Source: Caballeronia zhejiangensis (GTDB taxonomy: Bacteria > Pseudomonadota > Gammaproteobacteria > Burkholderiales > Burkholderiaceae). Taken from it: DNA of 64,000 nt. Position 1 is the first letter of the stretch. Every line of letters starts with the position of its first letter. Positions 27,501-37,669 of this stretch are shown piece by piece. The stretch lies in NCBI RefSeq assembly GCF_000698575.1, contig NZ_JFHD01000015.1, positions 62,001-126,000 on the forward strand, read 5' to 3'. The translations under genes were made by a program, and so were the position numbers. The notes under the pieces were generated by a model. The model saw nothing but the letters and a program-made list of their open reading frames with translations, made no database searches and had not been told where the DNA came from.

Positions 27501-28205
27501 ATGATCACGCTCTATTCGTATCCTCAGTTGTTCGGCCTCGAAGACAACAATCCGTTCGGACTGAAGGTGTTCGCGTTCCTGAAGCTCGCGGCCCTGCCAT
27601 TCGAGCATCGTCACGTGCTGGACACGAGCGCCGCGCCGCGCGGGCAGTTGCCGTATCTCGTCGACGGCGATGAAACCGTCGGCGACAGCGATGCGATCAT
27701 CGCGCATCTGAAGAGCAAGCACGCAATCGAACTGGACGACGCGCTGGGCGCCGCGCAGCGCGATCTCGATCTGCTGGTCCGCCGCACGCTCGACGATCTT
27801 TACTGGGTGATGTCGTACTCGCGCTGGCGCGACGACCGCTACTGGCCGCAGTTTCGCGATGCGCTCTTGACGCAGCATCCGGACATCGGCGCCGACGCGC
27901 TCGAAGGCGCGCGCAAATACAACTTCGAACGCTATCGATATCAGGGCATCGGCAGATACGAGCCGGACGCCGTGTATGCGCGCGGCATCGCGAGTCTCCA
28001 GGCAATAGCGAATCTGCTCGGCGACGGTCCGTTCATGTTCGGCGACGCGCCCGCGAGCATCGATGCCGCGCTGTACGGGTTCGTCGCGAACATCTGGTTC
28101 TACGACATCGATACGCCGCTCAAACGATTCGTCGCCACGCGCGGCAAGCTCGTCGAACATTGCGGCGCGGTGCGCGAACGCATGGGCCAGGGAGCGGTGG
28201 CGTGA
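27501..28205 (+). CDS. Glutathione S-transferase family protein
   Basis: 234 residues: thioredoxin-like N-terminal domain (about 1-75; LPYLVDGDETVGDSDAIIAHL is the glutathione-contacting part) and an all-helical C-terminal domain. The N-terminus MITLYSYPQLFGLEDNNPFG lacks an obvious catalytic Ser or Cys in the usual place. It resembles the fungal Fax/metaxin-like GST group. It starts 120 bases from divergent nudC and is followed by a cupin gene. Confidence 0.82.
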   Translation: MITLYSYPQLFGLEDNNPFGLKVFAFLKLAALPFEHRHVLDTSAAPRGQLPYLVDGDETVGDSDAIIAHLKSKHAIELDDALGAAQRDLDLLVRRTLDDLYWVMSYSRWRDDRYWPQFRDALLTQHPDIGADALEGARKYNFERYRYQGIGRYEPDAVYARGIASLQAIANLLGDGPFMFGDAPASIDAALYGFVANIWFYDIDTPLKRFVATRGKLVEHCGAVRERMGQGAVA

Positions 28206-28239
28206 CATTTTCGAAGCGGATCGTCGACAAGGAGACGTC

Positions 28240-28602
28240 ATGGACTGCGCTGAGATCTACACCGACGCCGACGGGCACTCGGCATTCAGGACCATTCGCG
28301 TGTTCGAAACCGTCGCCGTGCCGTTCAACGGCATTTCGGTGACGCTATCGCCGCCGCAGCCGTGCGAGAGCGTGCTGGTGCATGAGTTCGACGAAGGCTA
28401 TTTTCTCGATCGTCATAATCCGCCGTCGCGGCAGTATGTCGTCGTCCTCGAAGGCGAGCTTGAAATCGCGGTGCAGGACGGGGACATCGCACGGCGCTTC
28501 GCGGAAGGCTCGGTGTTCGTCGCAGGCGATCTGAAAGGCTCGGGGCATTCGACGCGCGCGCTTCGCTCGGGTCGCGCCCTCGTCATCAACCTGCAAGGAT
28601 GA
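28240..28602 (+). CDS. Small cupin protein
   Basis: 120 residues with one cupin barrel: HEFDEGYFLDRHNPPSRQYVVVLEGELEIAV holds metal-type His residues and GSVFVAGDLKGSGHSTR the second cupin motif. Function unknown. The ATG at 28240 has GGAG four bases upstream. It lies 34 bases after the GST gene and 4 bases before the SDR gene, so the three form a likely operon. Confidence 0.78.
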   Translation: MDCAEIYTDADGHSAFRTIRVFETVAVPFNGISVTLSPPQPCESVLVHEFDEGYFLDRHNPPSRQYVVVLEGELEIAVQDGDIARRFAEGSVFVAGDLKGSGHSTRALRSGRALVINLQG

Positions 28603-28606
28603 AACG

Positions 28607-29353
28607 ATGCTGCTCGATAAAAAACTGGCGGTCGTGACCGGCGCAAGCTCGGGCATCGGATTCGCCACCGCGCAACGGTTCGTGTCGGAGGGCGCCCGCG
28701 TCGTGATCAGCGGACGCAACCAAGAGAGACTGCGTCAGGCCGCGCAAACGCTCGGCGAGAATGCGCTGTGCGTCGTGGCCGACGCCGCCAGTCCGGCCGA
28801 CATGCAGCGTCTCTATAAAGCCGCAGTCGAGCATTTTCAGCGCGAGATCGACGTTCTGGTCGCCAACGCCGGCATTTCCCGGCAGACGCCCGTGCGCGAA
28901 ACCTCGCTGGAACAATTCACCGATGTCTTGAACATCAACGTCGGCGGCGTGTATGCGACGGTGCGCGAAGCGCTGCCTTCGCTCGCGCGGCCGGCATCGA
29001 TCGTTCTCGTGGCATCGCTCGCGGCCAATCAGGGCACGAAAAATTTCTCGGCATATTGCGCGTCGAAGGCGGCTGTCGTTTCTCTGGCCAAAAGCTTCGC
29101 CGCCGAATTCGTCGAGCTCGGCATACGCGTCAACAGCATTTCGCCGGGCGTCGCGAACACGCCGATCTTCGACAGCTTGGGCATGTCGGAGACGCAATTG
29201 CTGGAGTGGGCGAAAGTCATCCCGATGAAGCGCCCGGCCGACCCCGCCGAGATCGCATCGGCGGTCCTTTTCCTTGCGACGGATGCATCGCAATACATGA
29301 CCGGCGCCGATCTAGCCGTCGATGGCGGCATGTCGGGGATCAGTCCGTTTTGA
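28607..29353 (+). CDS. Short-chain dehydrogenase/reductase
   Basis: 248 residues, classical SDR. Cofactor motif TGASSGIG, NAG motif VANAGIS, catalytic YCASKAA, and C-terminal ADLAVDGGMSG. R-N after the first strand (SGRNQERL) suggests NADP(H). The substrate is unknown. It overlaps the convergent transglutaminase gene by 14 bases. Confidence 0.88.
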   Translation: MLLDKKLAVVTGASSGIGFATAQRFVSEGARVVISGRNQERLRQAAQTLGENALCVVADAASPADMQRLYKAAVEHFQREIDVLVANAGISRQTPVRETSLEQFTDVLNINVGGVYATVREALPSLARPASIVLVASLAANQGTKNFSAYCASKAAVVSLAKSFAAEFVELGIRVNSISPGVANTPIFDSLGMSETQLLEWAKVIPMKRPADPAEIASAVLFLATDASQYMTGADLAVDGGMSGISPF

Positions 29354-30326
29354 TCGCCGCCGACGCCAACGGCTCGCTCGGCGGCTCGATGCGCCGCACG
29401 CTGACGCTGACGTCCATCCCGGCGAAGTCCTCCGCGGCGCCGAACCACGATCCGGACACCGGCGCCGCCTGTTCGGGCTTGCGCGTGTACGCGACGCGGA
29501 TCAGATCGGTGCCGCCGACGAGCGAGTTCGTCGGATCGTAGGGCACCCAGCCCGCGCCCGGCAAAAAGACGTGCAGCCATGCGTGCGTCGCGCCCGCGCC
29601 GACGACGAGCGGCTCGTCGCGGCTCTCGATCTGTCGCGCGCCCTGCTGCAGCCCCGTGTTGCGGACGGCCGGCGCAGCGGGCGTGTCGAGCGCCTGATCG
29701 TACAAATACCCGGACACGAAGCGCGCGGCCAGTCCGAGTCCGCGCACGACTTCCATCATCAGCAGCGCGAAATCGCGACAGGTGCCGCTGCGCCGATTCA
29801 GTGTCTCCGACGGACGCTGCGTGCCCATCGCGTCGCGCGACTGATACTGAAAGTCGCTGCGAATGGCGGCGTTGATGTTCCCCAGAATGTCGCGCGTGTG
29901 CGTGACGCCGCGCCGGGGCAGAAACTGCGCGACCCAGTCGCGCAGCATCGGCTGATCGTCGGGATACTGCGGCGGCAGGAAAGACGCCAGATCGAGCCGG
30001 TCCTCATCGGCGTACTGAAACGGATAATTCTCGGCTTCGGGCGCGACCGGCAACTCCAGATTCCTGATGCCGAAATGCTCGATGACGAAACGCGCGCGCA
30101 GTTCGAGCGTGTCGGCGGGCACGCGCGGCTCGACGACCGCGACCGAATTGGAAAACACGTCGTGCATCCAGTACTGCGTGCTGTGCGGAGCGGCCGCGAG
30201 CGTCGCCGACAGCACGCGGATATCGTGCGCGGCGCGCGGCCGGAACATCACGCGATGCGGCGAGAATTCCACCGGCGTGTTGTAGCGATAGGTCGTGACG
30301 TGCTCGACTTCGAGAAAGACGGACAT
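29340..30326 (-). CDS. Transglutaminase-like cysteine peptidase domain protein
   Basis: 328 residues. N-terminal bacterial transglutaminase-associated domain (about 1-110; LEVEHVTTYRYNTPVEFSPH) and a transglutaminase core with Cys in RRSGTCRDFALLMMEV, His in THAWLHVFLPGAGW and Asp in VPYDPTNS. Cytoplasmic; relatives often adjoin protein- or peptide-modifying genes but no partner is seen here. The ATG at 30326 matches the family start. Confidence 0.88.
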   Translation of the reverse strand: MSVFLEVEHVTTYRYNTPVEFSPHRVMFRPRAAHDIRVLSATLAAAPHSTQYWMHDVFSNSVAVVEPRVPADTLELRARFVIEHFGIRNLELPVAPEAENYPFQYADEDRLDLASFLPPQYPDDQPMLRDWVAQFLPRRGVTHTRDILGNINAAIRSDFQYQSRDAMGTQRPSETLNRRSGTCRDFALLMMEVVRGLGLAARFVSGYLYDQALDTPAAPAVRNTGLQQGARQIESRDEPLVVGAGATHAWLHVFLPGAGWVPYDPTNSLVGGTDLIRVAYTRKPEQAAPVSGSWFGAAEDFAGMDVSVSVRRIEPPSEPLASAAIKTD

Positions 30327-30399
30327 GTGCCACCTCCGGGCCAGCGCTGCACGATCGGGTCGACCCGACAATCATGCCACTGGCGCGCCGCCTTGAACA

Positions 30400-32133
30400 T
30401 CAACGCGTCACGAGCACGAACGGAGCGACGCCGCCATACGCCGAACCGCTGCTGAACGATCGCAGGCCGAGATCGACGTCTCTGTATTTTCCGTCCGCGC
30501 GCTGCCTCAACTGATTGACGGACCAGACGCCGTCCTGCTCCAGAAGAATGGATTTCGTTTTCGGCTCGTACTGGAGATACGCCATCGACTTCGACGAACT
30601 CAGCGCGGTCGTCTTGCTTCTGCTCGTCACGTCGTAGAGGATGACCGAGCTCGGGCTGTTGGCATTGTCATCGGCGAAGAGAATTTGCTGATTGTTGATC
30701 GCCGCGATGAACTTCGGATTCTTCTCCGGCAGATCGGTCAGCACGCGCGTGAAGCCGCTCTCCAGGTCCATCTCCGTGAGATTGCCCTGTGCATTCGGCG
30801 ACGCGAATCCGACGAAATACGCTTTCTTCGCATCCGGCGTGACGGTGAACTCATCGCGCGGCGCCGCCGGCGCCGAACCGGCCGGATAGCCGCCCCTGAT
30901 GAAGCCGCTCGCCGATTCGATGCGCAGCACCTCCAGCCTCGTTCCCCGCTCGTTCGCGAGCGCGAAGATGTGCTCGCTGTCATTGGCGGCCGTCGCGATC
31001 TTGATGACGCTGAATTCTTTCGGCAGCACGAGCATTCTGACGAGCGTTCCCGAATCCGTATCGACGACGTGGATGATATTTTTGTTCCACAGATAGACCT
31101 GATTTCCGGTCAACGCGGGCTGAAAACCATAGCCGGTGAACGTCGTCAACATCGGACCGATGGGCGTGATGCGCACGACCTTGTTGCTCGCGGTGTCGAT
31201 GGTGGCGAGATCGACGGACGTCGAATTTCGCTCCATCAGCACGTGCAGCCGCTTGCCGTCGGCGCTTGCGAACATCTGATCGACGCGCTGATAGTCGCCG
31301 CCCAGCGAAAGATCGATCGACGCCTTCACAGCGCGCGAAGGAAACTCGTAGGCGGTAATCCGCGCCGGCGCCTGCGCACGCGTCAGCGTGTACACCGTCT
31401 GAGTGGAAGGCGGCGGCCCATAGTATTTCTGCACCATGTCGATGTCGGTGGCGCTCAGCTTGCCGTCACCGTTCCATTCGGGATTGCAGTAATTCATGAT
31501 CGAAGCGACATCCCACGCGCCGATCGTCGTGTCGCCGTTCGTGCCCTGCGCGGGCTCGTTGCAGGTCGAAGGCGTGTCGGGCCGGTTCTGCTCGTGCGCG
31601 AAGCCCAGCGCGTGACCGAATTCGTGCGCGGCGATGCGGCGTATGCAGTATTCTTCGCGTCCCTGGCAACTTTGACTCCAGTTCCTGAACGTGAAGTTGA
31701 GCGCCATTCCGCCGACCGCGTTGTTCAGCATCGCGCCGAGGCCGAAAGTATGCGGCCCGCTCTGCGCGCTGTCATCGACGCTGATTCGGATCCCGAAGTA
31801 ATTGGGGTCATTCGTGCATTGCTGCCAGCCTGTGAAACGCACGCCCGAATGCTGTTCCCAGGTTTCCTGAACTGCGAGGCGGCTCCAGTTTCGTGCCGAC
31901 GCGAAGCGCGCGAAATCCGCGTTGTTCATGTCCCAGCACACGCCGATGGGAACGCGGCTCCAGATGACGGTCGACAACGCGTAGCCCTTGGTCGTCGATT
32001 CGGTCTGTGAAGCCGGCTGTCCTGCGATGCTTTTCGTGCTCTGGCCTGAGACATCGGAGCCGGCGTCGCCGCCGCATGCACTGATCAATACTCCTGATGA
32101 AATAGCCAGGACCATCCCTCGTATCCTTCTCAT
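30400..32133 (-). CDS. Metzincin (astacin-like) metalloprotease lipoprotein
   Basis: 577 residues. A lipoprotein signal ends in LISACGG. The catalytic zinc motif is HEFGHALGFAHEQ, an extended HExxHxxGxxHE of metzincins, with a Met-turn SIMNYC about 45 residues on. The C-terminal 370 residues form repeated beta-rich units resembling a beta-propeller (YQRVDQMFASADGKRLHVL and similar). The ATG at 32133 is chosen because GGAG lies seven bases upstream; ATGs at 32145 and 32163 lack this. It has no operon partner. Confidence 0.8.
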   Translation of the reverse strand: MRRIRGMVLAISSGVLISACGGDAGSDVSGQSTKSIAGQPASQTESTTKGYALSTVIWSRVPIGVCWDMNNADFARFASARNWSRLAVQETWEQHSGVRFTGWQQCTNDPNYFGIRISVDDSAQSGPHTFGLGAMLNNAVGGMALNFTFRNWSQSCQGREEYCIRRIAAHEFGHALGFAHEQNRPDTPSTCNEPAQGTNGDTTIGAWDVASIMNYCNPEWNGDGKLSATDIDMVQKYYGPPPSTQTVYTLTRAQAPARITAYEFPSRAVKASIDLSLGGDYQRVDQMFASADGKRLHVLMERNSTSVDLATIDTASNKVVRITPIGPMLTTFTGYGFQPALTGNQVYLWNKNIIHVVDTDSGTLVRMLVLPKEFSVIKIATAANDSEHIFALANERGTRLEVLRIESASGFIRGGYPAGSAPAAPRDEFTVTPDAKKAYFVGFASPNAQGNLTEMDLESGFTRVLTDLPEKNPKFIAAINNQQILFADDNANSPSSVILYDVTSRSKTTALSSSKSMAYLQYEPKTKSILLEQDGVWSVNQLRQRADGKYRDVDLGLRSFSSGSAYGGVAPFVLVTR

Positions 32134-32354
32134 TTTGTTCTCCATGTATAGAGACCACGTCAACGCATGGCGGAAGGAAATCTGTTCTCAGCGTGTCGCG
32201 TCGCTGAAATACTTATTAGGATTGTTTCCGAGAGATTCTGCCTTTCAGCAGCAGTACGTCAATAATTAATTTTCCTTATTGCCGGATAGGGAACCCTTAC
32301 TGGATCAGGAGTCCAGCCGATTCCAAGTTCGCCGCGACGCCAGGCCCTTGCGGC

Positions 32355-33230
32355 TCAGCGTCCTTTCCACGGCACGAGCCGCTGCTCCAGCGCGCGCATG
32401 CCGAAGTCGAAAATCCACGCGATCGCGCCGATCAGCACGATGCCCATCACCACCACGTCGGTGCGCAGAAAGCTCGACGCGTTGAGCACCATCTGGCCCA
32501 GGCCGGCGGTCGCGGCGACCATTTCGGCGGCGACGAGCGTGGTCCAGCCGAAGCCCACGGCGATGCGCAGGCCCGTCAGTATTTCGGGCAGCGCGGCGGG
32601 CAGCACGACGAACCGCACGACTTGCCCGAAGTTCGCGCCGAGCGACCACGCGGCGTTCACCTGCTCGGCAGTCGCGCTCCTGACGCCGGCGCGCGCGGCC
32701 ATCGCGATCGGCGCGAAGCAGGCGAGCCAGATGACGACGATCTTCGCGGTTTCATCGATACCAAAGTAGATGACGACGAGCGGTAGATACGCGAGCGGCG
32801 GCAGCGGCCGATAGAACTCGAGCGGCGGATCGAGCACGCCGCGCGCGATGCGGCTCACGCCCATCAGAACTCCGACCGGCACCGCCGTGACAACCGCGAG
32901 CGCGAACGCGCCGAACACGCGGATCGCGCTCCACAAGAGATGCTCCGAGAGCGGCAATCCGCCCTGAAGCCGTCCGTGCAACGCGTCGATGAACGCCTGC
33001 CAGACCGCCTCGGGCGAAGGCAGAAAGAGCGGCGGCAGCCAGTGGAAATGCGTGGCCGCCCACCACAATGCCGCGAGCGTCGCGACGCACAGCGCGCTGG
33101 GCAGTGCGGTCGGCCCCGCGCCCGGCATCCCGCGATAGCGCGCGCGATGCTTCGTGCGGGTGACGCGTCGCGTGGCTGGCGATGCGCTTGGGGCGTTCGG
33201 CAGCGGGACATCGTGAGCGGGCCGGTTCAC
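32355..33230 (-). CDS. tauC: Taurine/sulfonate ABC transporter permease
   Basis: 291 residues, inner-membrane permease of the TauC/SsuC type with six helices and the ATPase-contact EAA loop ([29 protein letters not shown]). The start is the GTG at 33230, which overlaps the tauB stop (GTGA). Its N-terminal 40 residues are basic and Pro-rich. With tauA and tauB it makes a complete importer, though no tauD-like dioxygenase is present. Confidence 0.88.
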   Translation of the reverse strand: MNRPAHDVPLPNAPSASPATRRVTRTKHRARYRGMPGAGPTALPSALCVATLAALWWAATHFHWLPPLFLPSPEAVWQAFIDALHGRLQGGLPLSEHLLWSAIRVFGAFALAVVTAVPVGVLMGVSRIARGVLDPPLEFYRPLPPLAYLPLVVIYFGIDETAKIVVIWLACFAPIAMAARAGVRSATAEQVNAAWSLGANFGQVVRFVVLPAALPEILTGLRIAVGFGWTTLVAAEMVAATAGLGQMVLNASSFLRTDVVVMGIVLIGAIAWIFDFGMRALEQRLVPWKGR

Positions 33231-34006
33231 GCCGCCTCCGTCTCGGTGCGATGCAGGCGGCGCGTCAGCCGCTCCCGCCATTCGATGAACGCGGGCGACG
33301 ATTTGACGGCGCGCGCATCGCGGCTGCGAACGTAGTCCCGCGAGAAGGGCAGTTCGTGCACCTCTTCGATGCGGCCCGGACCTGGCGTCATCAGCACGAG
33401 GCGCGTCGCCAGAAAGAGTGCCTCTTCCACGCTGTGCGTGATGAAGAACACCGTCTTTCCGGTGCGCGCCCAAACGTCGAGCACGAGTTCCTGCACGGTT
33501 TCGCGCGTGAGGGCGTCGAGCGCGCCCATCGGTTCGTCCATCAGCAATACTTCGGGATCGCTCGCGAGCGCGCGCGCAATTCCGACGCGCTGCTGCATCC
33601 CGCCCGACAGCGCGTAGACCTTCGCGTGTTCATGTTGCGCGAGGCCGACGAGCGCGAGCGTGCGACGCGCGATCTCGCGGCGCTCGTCGCGCTTCACGCC
33701 GCGAAAACGCAAGCCAAGCGCGACGTTGTCGATGACGTTCAGCCACGGCATCAGCGCATGCTTCTGGAACACGACGCCACGCTCGGCGCCGGGCCCGTCG
33801 ATCGGTTCGCCATTCAGCGACGCTTCGCCTTCGGTCGGCTCCAGGAAACCCGCGAGACAATTCAGCAGCGTGGTCTTGCCGCATCCCGATGCACCCAGCG
33901 CCACGACGAACTCGCCGCTGCCGATCTGCAAGTCGACGCCTTGCAACGCGGGCGTGCTCGCGCCTTCATACGTGACGCCGAGGTTGCGGATGGAAAGCGA
34001 TGTCAT
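33227..34006 (-). CDS. tauB: Taurine/sulfonate ABC transporter ATP-binding protein
   Basis: 259 residues. Walker [11 protein letters not shown]-loop [10 protein letters not shown], signature [15 protein letters not shown], Walker [13 protein letters not shown] and H-loop THSVEEA. The pattern is of the nitrate/sulfonate/taurine importer class. It overlaps tauA and tauC by 4 bases each. Confidence 0.9.
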   Translation of the reverse strand: MTSLSIRNLGVTYEGASTPALQGVDLQIGSGEFVVALGASGCGKTTLLNCLAGFLEPTEGEASLNGEPIDGPGAERGVVFQKHALMPWLNVIDNVALGLRFRGVKRDERREIARRTLALVGLAQHEHAKVYALSGGMQQRVGIARALASDPEVLLMDEPMGALDALTRETVQELVLDVWARTGKTVFFITHSVEEALFLATRLVLMTPGPGRIEEVHELPFSRDYVRSRDARAVKSSPAFIEWRERLTRRLHRTETEAA

Positions 34007-35031
34007 TTCGCGGCCTGCTGCACGAAGCGCGGATCGACGCCCGTGGAGTAATCCGCGAGCACGTTCTGAATCGTGCCCTGCTGTTTGAGGAACTGAGCGG
34101 TTGCCGCGAGCGACTTTGCCGCCCCGGATTGCGCTCCGCCGCCGAGCCAGGTCGGCGACGCCTGCTCGCCCGCGCTCGGGAAGGCGTAGAGCGCGAGACT
34201 CGCGGGCACGTCGGCGGGATTCGCGCCGGATTCCTGCGCGACGGCCTGCACCTGTTTCGACGCGGCGGTCCAGTCGGCTTTGTGATCGCGGTATTGCGCG
34301 TCGGTATCGGCGAGCACTTTGACGAAACCGTTCAGGAACGCCGAATTGTCCTGCGCGAACTTGCGCGACGCGACGAAGCCGTCGAAGGTCGCCTTGCCCG
34401 ATTCCTTCGCCACTTCGCCCGACGTGATCAGCACTTTGCCGTTCTGCTTGGCTTTGGCGAGCACCGGGTCCCAGATATACGTCGCGTCGATATTGCCGCG
34501 TTCCCACGCCGCCGCGACCTCCGGCGGACGCAGATTGACGATCTTCACCGTCGACGGATCGACGCCTGCCTGTTGCAAGGCGACGAGCGCATGAAAATGC
34601 GACGTCGACACATACGGCACGCCGAGCGTCTTGCCTTTCAGATCCGCGAGCTTGCTTACGCCCGAGCCGTTGCGCGCGACGAGCGCCTCGGCGTCGTTGA
34701 TGTTGTCGAGAATCCAGAACAGCGAAAGGTCGACGCCTTGCGACAAGCCCGCCGCGATCGGGCTGGAGCCGGCTTCGCCCAACTGAATGGAGCCCGATGC
34801 GAGCGCGCGAATGACATCCGCGCCGCTGCCGAGCTTGCGATACGTGACCTTGTATCCGGTGGCTTTCTCGACGGCGCCGCTCGCCTGCGCATAACGCCAG
34901 GGCACGACCATGTCCTGATAGCCGATGACCACTTCGCGCGTTTCGGCGTGTGCTTGAACGGGCGCCATAGCAGCGAGAACGATGGATGCGATGCCGGCGA
35001 TCAGCGCGCGGCGATGGATCGAAGGTTTCAT
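34003..35031 (-). CDS. tauA: Taurine/sulfonate substrate-binding protein
   Basis: 342 residues with a Sec signal peptide (1-29, ending AHAE). Periplasmic binding protein of the TauA type: [43 protein letters not shown], and [17 protein letters not shown] are family features. It is first in a three-gene operon read away from the flavin monooxygenase at 35309. The ligand is likely taurine or another sulfonate, by homology only. Confidence 0.88.
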   Translation of the reverse strand: MKPSIHRRALIAGIASIVLAAMAPVQAHAETREVVIGYQDMVVPWRYAQASGAVEKATGYKVTYRKLGSGADVIRALASGSIQLGEAGSSPIAAGLSQGVDLSLFWILDNINDAEALVARNGSGVSKLADLKGKTLGVPYVSTSHFHALVALQQAGVDPSTVKIVNLRPPEVAAAWERGNIDATYIWDPVLAKAKQNGKVLITSGEVAKESGKATFDGFVASRKFAQDNSAFLNGFVKVLADTDAQYRDHKADWTAASKQVQAVAQESGANPADVPASLALYAFPSAGEQASPTWLGGGAQSGAAKSLAATAQFLKQQGTIQNVLADYSTGVDPRFVQQAAK

Positions 35032-35308
35032 GGAACGGACGAAATGATGTGGTGAAGCCTTCGACTATAGGCACTTTGCGTGCCGCGGCTACGAAGCAAT
35101 CGTGCGTAGCAAATGACGCGGCGCGTGCTTCGCATATTCGCCGTGCGCCGTCATATGGTTATCGGAAGAACTGCGCTCAGGAAGACAGTTTCCCGAGTCT
35201 TCAAATGCCAAATGGATAATTCCTTATCGATAGAAATTGGATCGCCGCGGGCGGCCCCGGCGTTAGCATGAGCATCCTCTCCAACCTGTCCTTCGGTTCA
35301 TTCAAGCG
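35032..35308. promoter_or_regulatory. Divergent promoter region between tauA and the flavin monooxygenase
   Basis: 277 bases without a gene. The segment 35210-35240 is AT-rich (ATAATTCCTTATCGATAG). Control by a sulfur-starvation regulator such as CysB or SsuR is expected from the genes, but I cannot identify a site by eye. Confidence 0.45.
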
Positions 35309-36364
35309 ATGTCCAATCTTCCCCGCTTCGGCGTCTGGGCGCTCGTGCATGGCAGTCGCGCGGCGTTGCAGGATCCCGCCGAGCCCTACGATGCCTCGTG
35401 GGCGCGCAACAAGGCGCTCGTGCTAGAGGCCGAGCGCCTCGGTTACGACTCCGTGCTCGTCGCCCAGCACACGATCAATCCGCACGATCCTTCGCTCGAT
35501 CAGCTCGAAGCGTGGACGGCATCGGCGGCATTGGCTGCGCTTACGTCGCGCATCGAGATCATCGCGGCGATCAAGCCTTATCTCTATCATCCGGTCGTGC
35601 TCGCGAAGATGGCGCAGCAGATCGAGCACATCAGCGGCGGACGCTTCGCGATCAACCTCGTCAATGCGTGGAATCGTCCGGAGCTGGAGCGCGCGGGCAT
35701 CGGCTTCGCGGAGCATGACGAGCGCTATGCGTACGGACGCGAGTGGATCTCGGTCGTCGATGCGTTGCTGCGCGGAGAAGCCGTGAAGCATCGCGGCGAC
35801 AACTTCCGGATCGACGACTATCAGTTACGGCCCGCCGATCCGTTTCGCGCGCGTCCGCGCATCTATGTCGGCGGCGAGTCGGAGCCGGCGCGCTCGCTCG
35901 TCGCGGCGCATGGCGATGTGTGGTTCATCAACGGCCAGCCGCACGACGACGTTGCGGCCCTGATCGCCGATGTCTCCGCCCGCGCGCGCCCGGCGGGGCA
36001 CGAGCCTTTGCGCTTCGGCCTGTCGGCGTTCGTGATCGCGCGCGAGACGCAGGACGAAGCGCAGGCTCATCTCGAACATCTGTTCGCGCTGGCGGAACTC
36101 GACAAGCCGCTGCGCGAACGGCAAAAGGCCAATACCGATCCGAACGCGGTGATGCACCAGACCTTCGCGCGATCGGCGCGCGTCGGGTCGAACGGCGGCA
36201 CGGCCGCGGACCTCGTCGGCGATTACGACACGGTCGCGCGGCGCATCGTCGACTTTCATCGCGCGGGCATCGAACTCTTCATGCTGCAATTCCAGCCCTT
36301 CGAGGCCGACATGGCCCGCTTCGCGCACGAAGTCGTGCCGCGCGTGCGACGTCTGCTCGACTAA
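35309..36364 (+). CDS. SfnG-like FMNH2-dependent monooxygenase (LLM class)
   Basis: 351 residues, luciferase-like TIM barrel. Closest by eye to dimethylsulfone monooxygenase SfnG: GRFAINLVNAWN, FAEHDERYAYGREW, FRIDDYQLRPADPF and PRIYVGGES occur in the same order. Such enzymes cleave C-S bonds with FMNH2 from a separate reductase, which is not encoded here. An SsuD-like role on alkanesulfonates is the alternative. It lies between the tau-like and ssu-like importer genes, consistent with sulfur scavenging. Confidence 0.82.
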   Translation: MSNLPRFGVWALVHGSRAALQDPAEPYDASWARNKALVLEAERLGYDSVLVAQHTINPHDPSLDQLEAWTASAALAALTSRIEIIAAIKPYLYHPVVLAKMAQQIEHISGGRFAINLVNAWNRPELERAGIGFAEHDERYAYGREWISVVDALLRGEAVKHRGDNFRIDDYQLRPADPFRARPRIYVGGESEPARSLVAAHGDVWFINGQPHDDVAALIADVSARARPAGHEPLRFGLSAFVIARETQDEAQAHLEHLFALAELDKPLRERQKANTDPNAVMHQTFARSARVGSNGGTAADLVGDYDTVARRIVDFHRAGIELFMLQFQPFEADMARFAHEVVPRVRRLLD

Positions 36365-36368
36365 GAAA

Positions 36369-36407
36369 GCGCGCCGTCCCGTCCGCCTTCGACAAGGGAC
36401 GGCGCGC
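36369..36407. terminator. Bidirectional hairpin between convergent genes
   Basis: Perfect 12-bp stem GCGCGCCGTCCC / GGGACGGCGCGC (36369-36380, 36396-36407) with a 15-nt loop, between the convergent ends at 36364 and 36412. No T tract on either side. Confidence 0.6.
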
Positions 36408-36411
36408 GCGA

Positions 36412-37653
36412 TCAGAAGAACGCGCCCGTGGGCGGCAATTGCCCGGTCAGCAGGTTCTGTCCGAGAAAGCGTTCCTTGTAGACGCGCGGATTGTGCGACG
36501 CGATCACCTTGATGTTGCGCCAGTGCCGGTCCAGCGCGCCGACGCGCGACACGACGGAGCCCGAGCCGAGATCGATCAGCCAACTTGCGATCTGCGGGGC
36601 GAGATCGTCGATCACGACCTTGGCTTCCGATGCCGCGAGCGTGGCCGCGAGCGTCGCCTCGTATTCGTCGCGTGTGCCGTGTCGATCCCATGCGCGCTGC
36701 AACGCGCCGGCCGCGCGATCCGCGATCGCTTCGACGCTCGCCGAATACGCGCGGATACGGCCGAGCAGCGATTGCAGCACGGGTTCATCGACGGGATGCG
36801 CGGCTTCACCGTGATAGAAGTTGCGTCCCCGCGCGCGCAGCACGTCGACGGCGTCCAGCGCCACGCGCCGCACGATGCCCGCGATGCAGTTGGTGAGATA
36901 AACCTGATGAAACGTAAAGCCCCAGGGCGCGGCTTCATCGGACTTCGGCGGATCGGGCGGATAAAGCTGCGCGGCTGGAACCGTCACATCGCGAAACCGC
37001 GCCGTTCCCGAACCTGTGAGGCGCTGGCCGAAGCCTTGCCAGTCATCGTCGTCGTCGACGCCCGCGCCGCGTTCCAGCACGTACTGCACGGTGCGGCCCG
37101 CGCGGCTTTCCACGGCGAGGCCGGTGAACGCGTCGTTATACAGATTGCCCGTCGCGTAGATCTTGTCGCCGGAGCCGACGTACACGTCGCGCGACGCATC
37201 CCATTCGAGCCGACTGAGGACTTTGGTCGGACGCGCGCCGGCGGCGACCACGTCGCTGTCGACGAAGCTCAGGCCGATGGTCTTCTTCTGCGCGGTCAGC
37301 TCCAGCACGCGCGTATGGAACGGTTGCTCGCGTCTCCGGAGCGCGGCTTCCACTTGCCACAGATGATTGCGAAACGCGTGGGCGATGTTCGAATCCGCCG
37401 CGGCGAGATCGCGTGCGACGATGAAAAGCCCGTTCAGCGAAACGCCGCTTCCGCCTGCATCGACGGGAAGACGCAGCGCGCCGAAGCCGAGCGCCTTGAG
37501 CTTTGCAATCTCTTCGTGCGGCAGCCGGTGCCCGCGTTCGCGCTCGGCGGCAGTCGCGGCGATGTCACCGATGATCTCCGAAAAGCCGAGCGCGGCGGAC
37601 AGCGGGGAGACGAGCGTCGGTCCGGCGCTCGTCGGATAGTTGACGTCAGACAT
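36412..37653 (-). CDS. SfnB family sulfur acquisition oxidoreductase
   Basis: 413 residues, acyl-CoA-dehydrogenase-like flavoprotein of the SfnB group, used in dimethylsulfone and related sulfur acquisition. N-terminal helical region with HRLPHEEIAKLKALGFGALRLP, middle beta domain with TIGLSFVDSDV, and C-terminal helical domain. It is 16 bases downstream of the ssuA-like gene. SfnB proteins are thought to be FMNH2-linked monooxygenases rather than acyl-CoA dehydrogenases. Confidence 0.85.
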   Translation of the reverse strand: MSDVNYPTSAGPTLVSPLSAALGFSEIIGDIAATAAERERGHRLPHEEIAKLKALGFGALRLPVDAGGSGVSLNGLFIVARDLAAADSNIAHAFRNHLWQVEAALRRREQPFHTRVLELTAQKKTIGLSFVDSDVVAAGARPTKVLSRLEWDASRDVYVGSGDKIYATGNLYNDAFTGLAVESRAGRTVQYVLERGAGVDDDDDWQGFGQRLTGSGTARFRDVTVPAAQLYPPDPPKSDEAAPWGFTFHQVYLTNCIAGIVRRVALDAVDVLRARGRNFYHGEAAHPVDEPVLQSLLGRIRAYSASVEAIADRAAGALQRAWDRHGTRDEYEATLAATLAASEAKVVIDDLAPQIASWLIDLGSGSVVSRVGALDRHWRNIKVIASHNPRVYKERFLGQNLLTGQLPPTGAFF

Positions 37654-37669
37654 TCGTGCGCTCCTCGAT

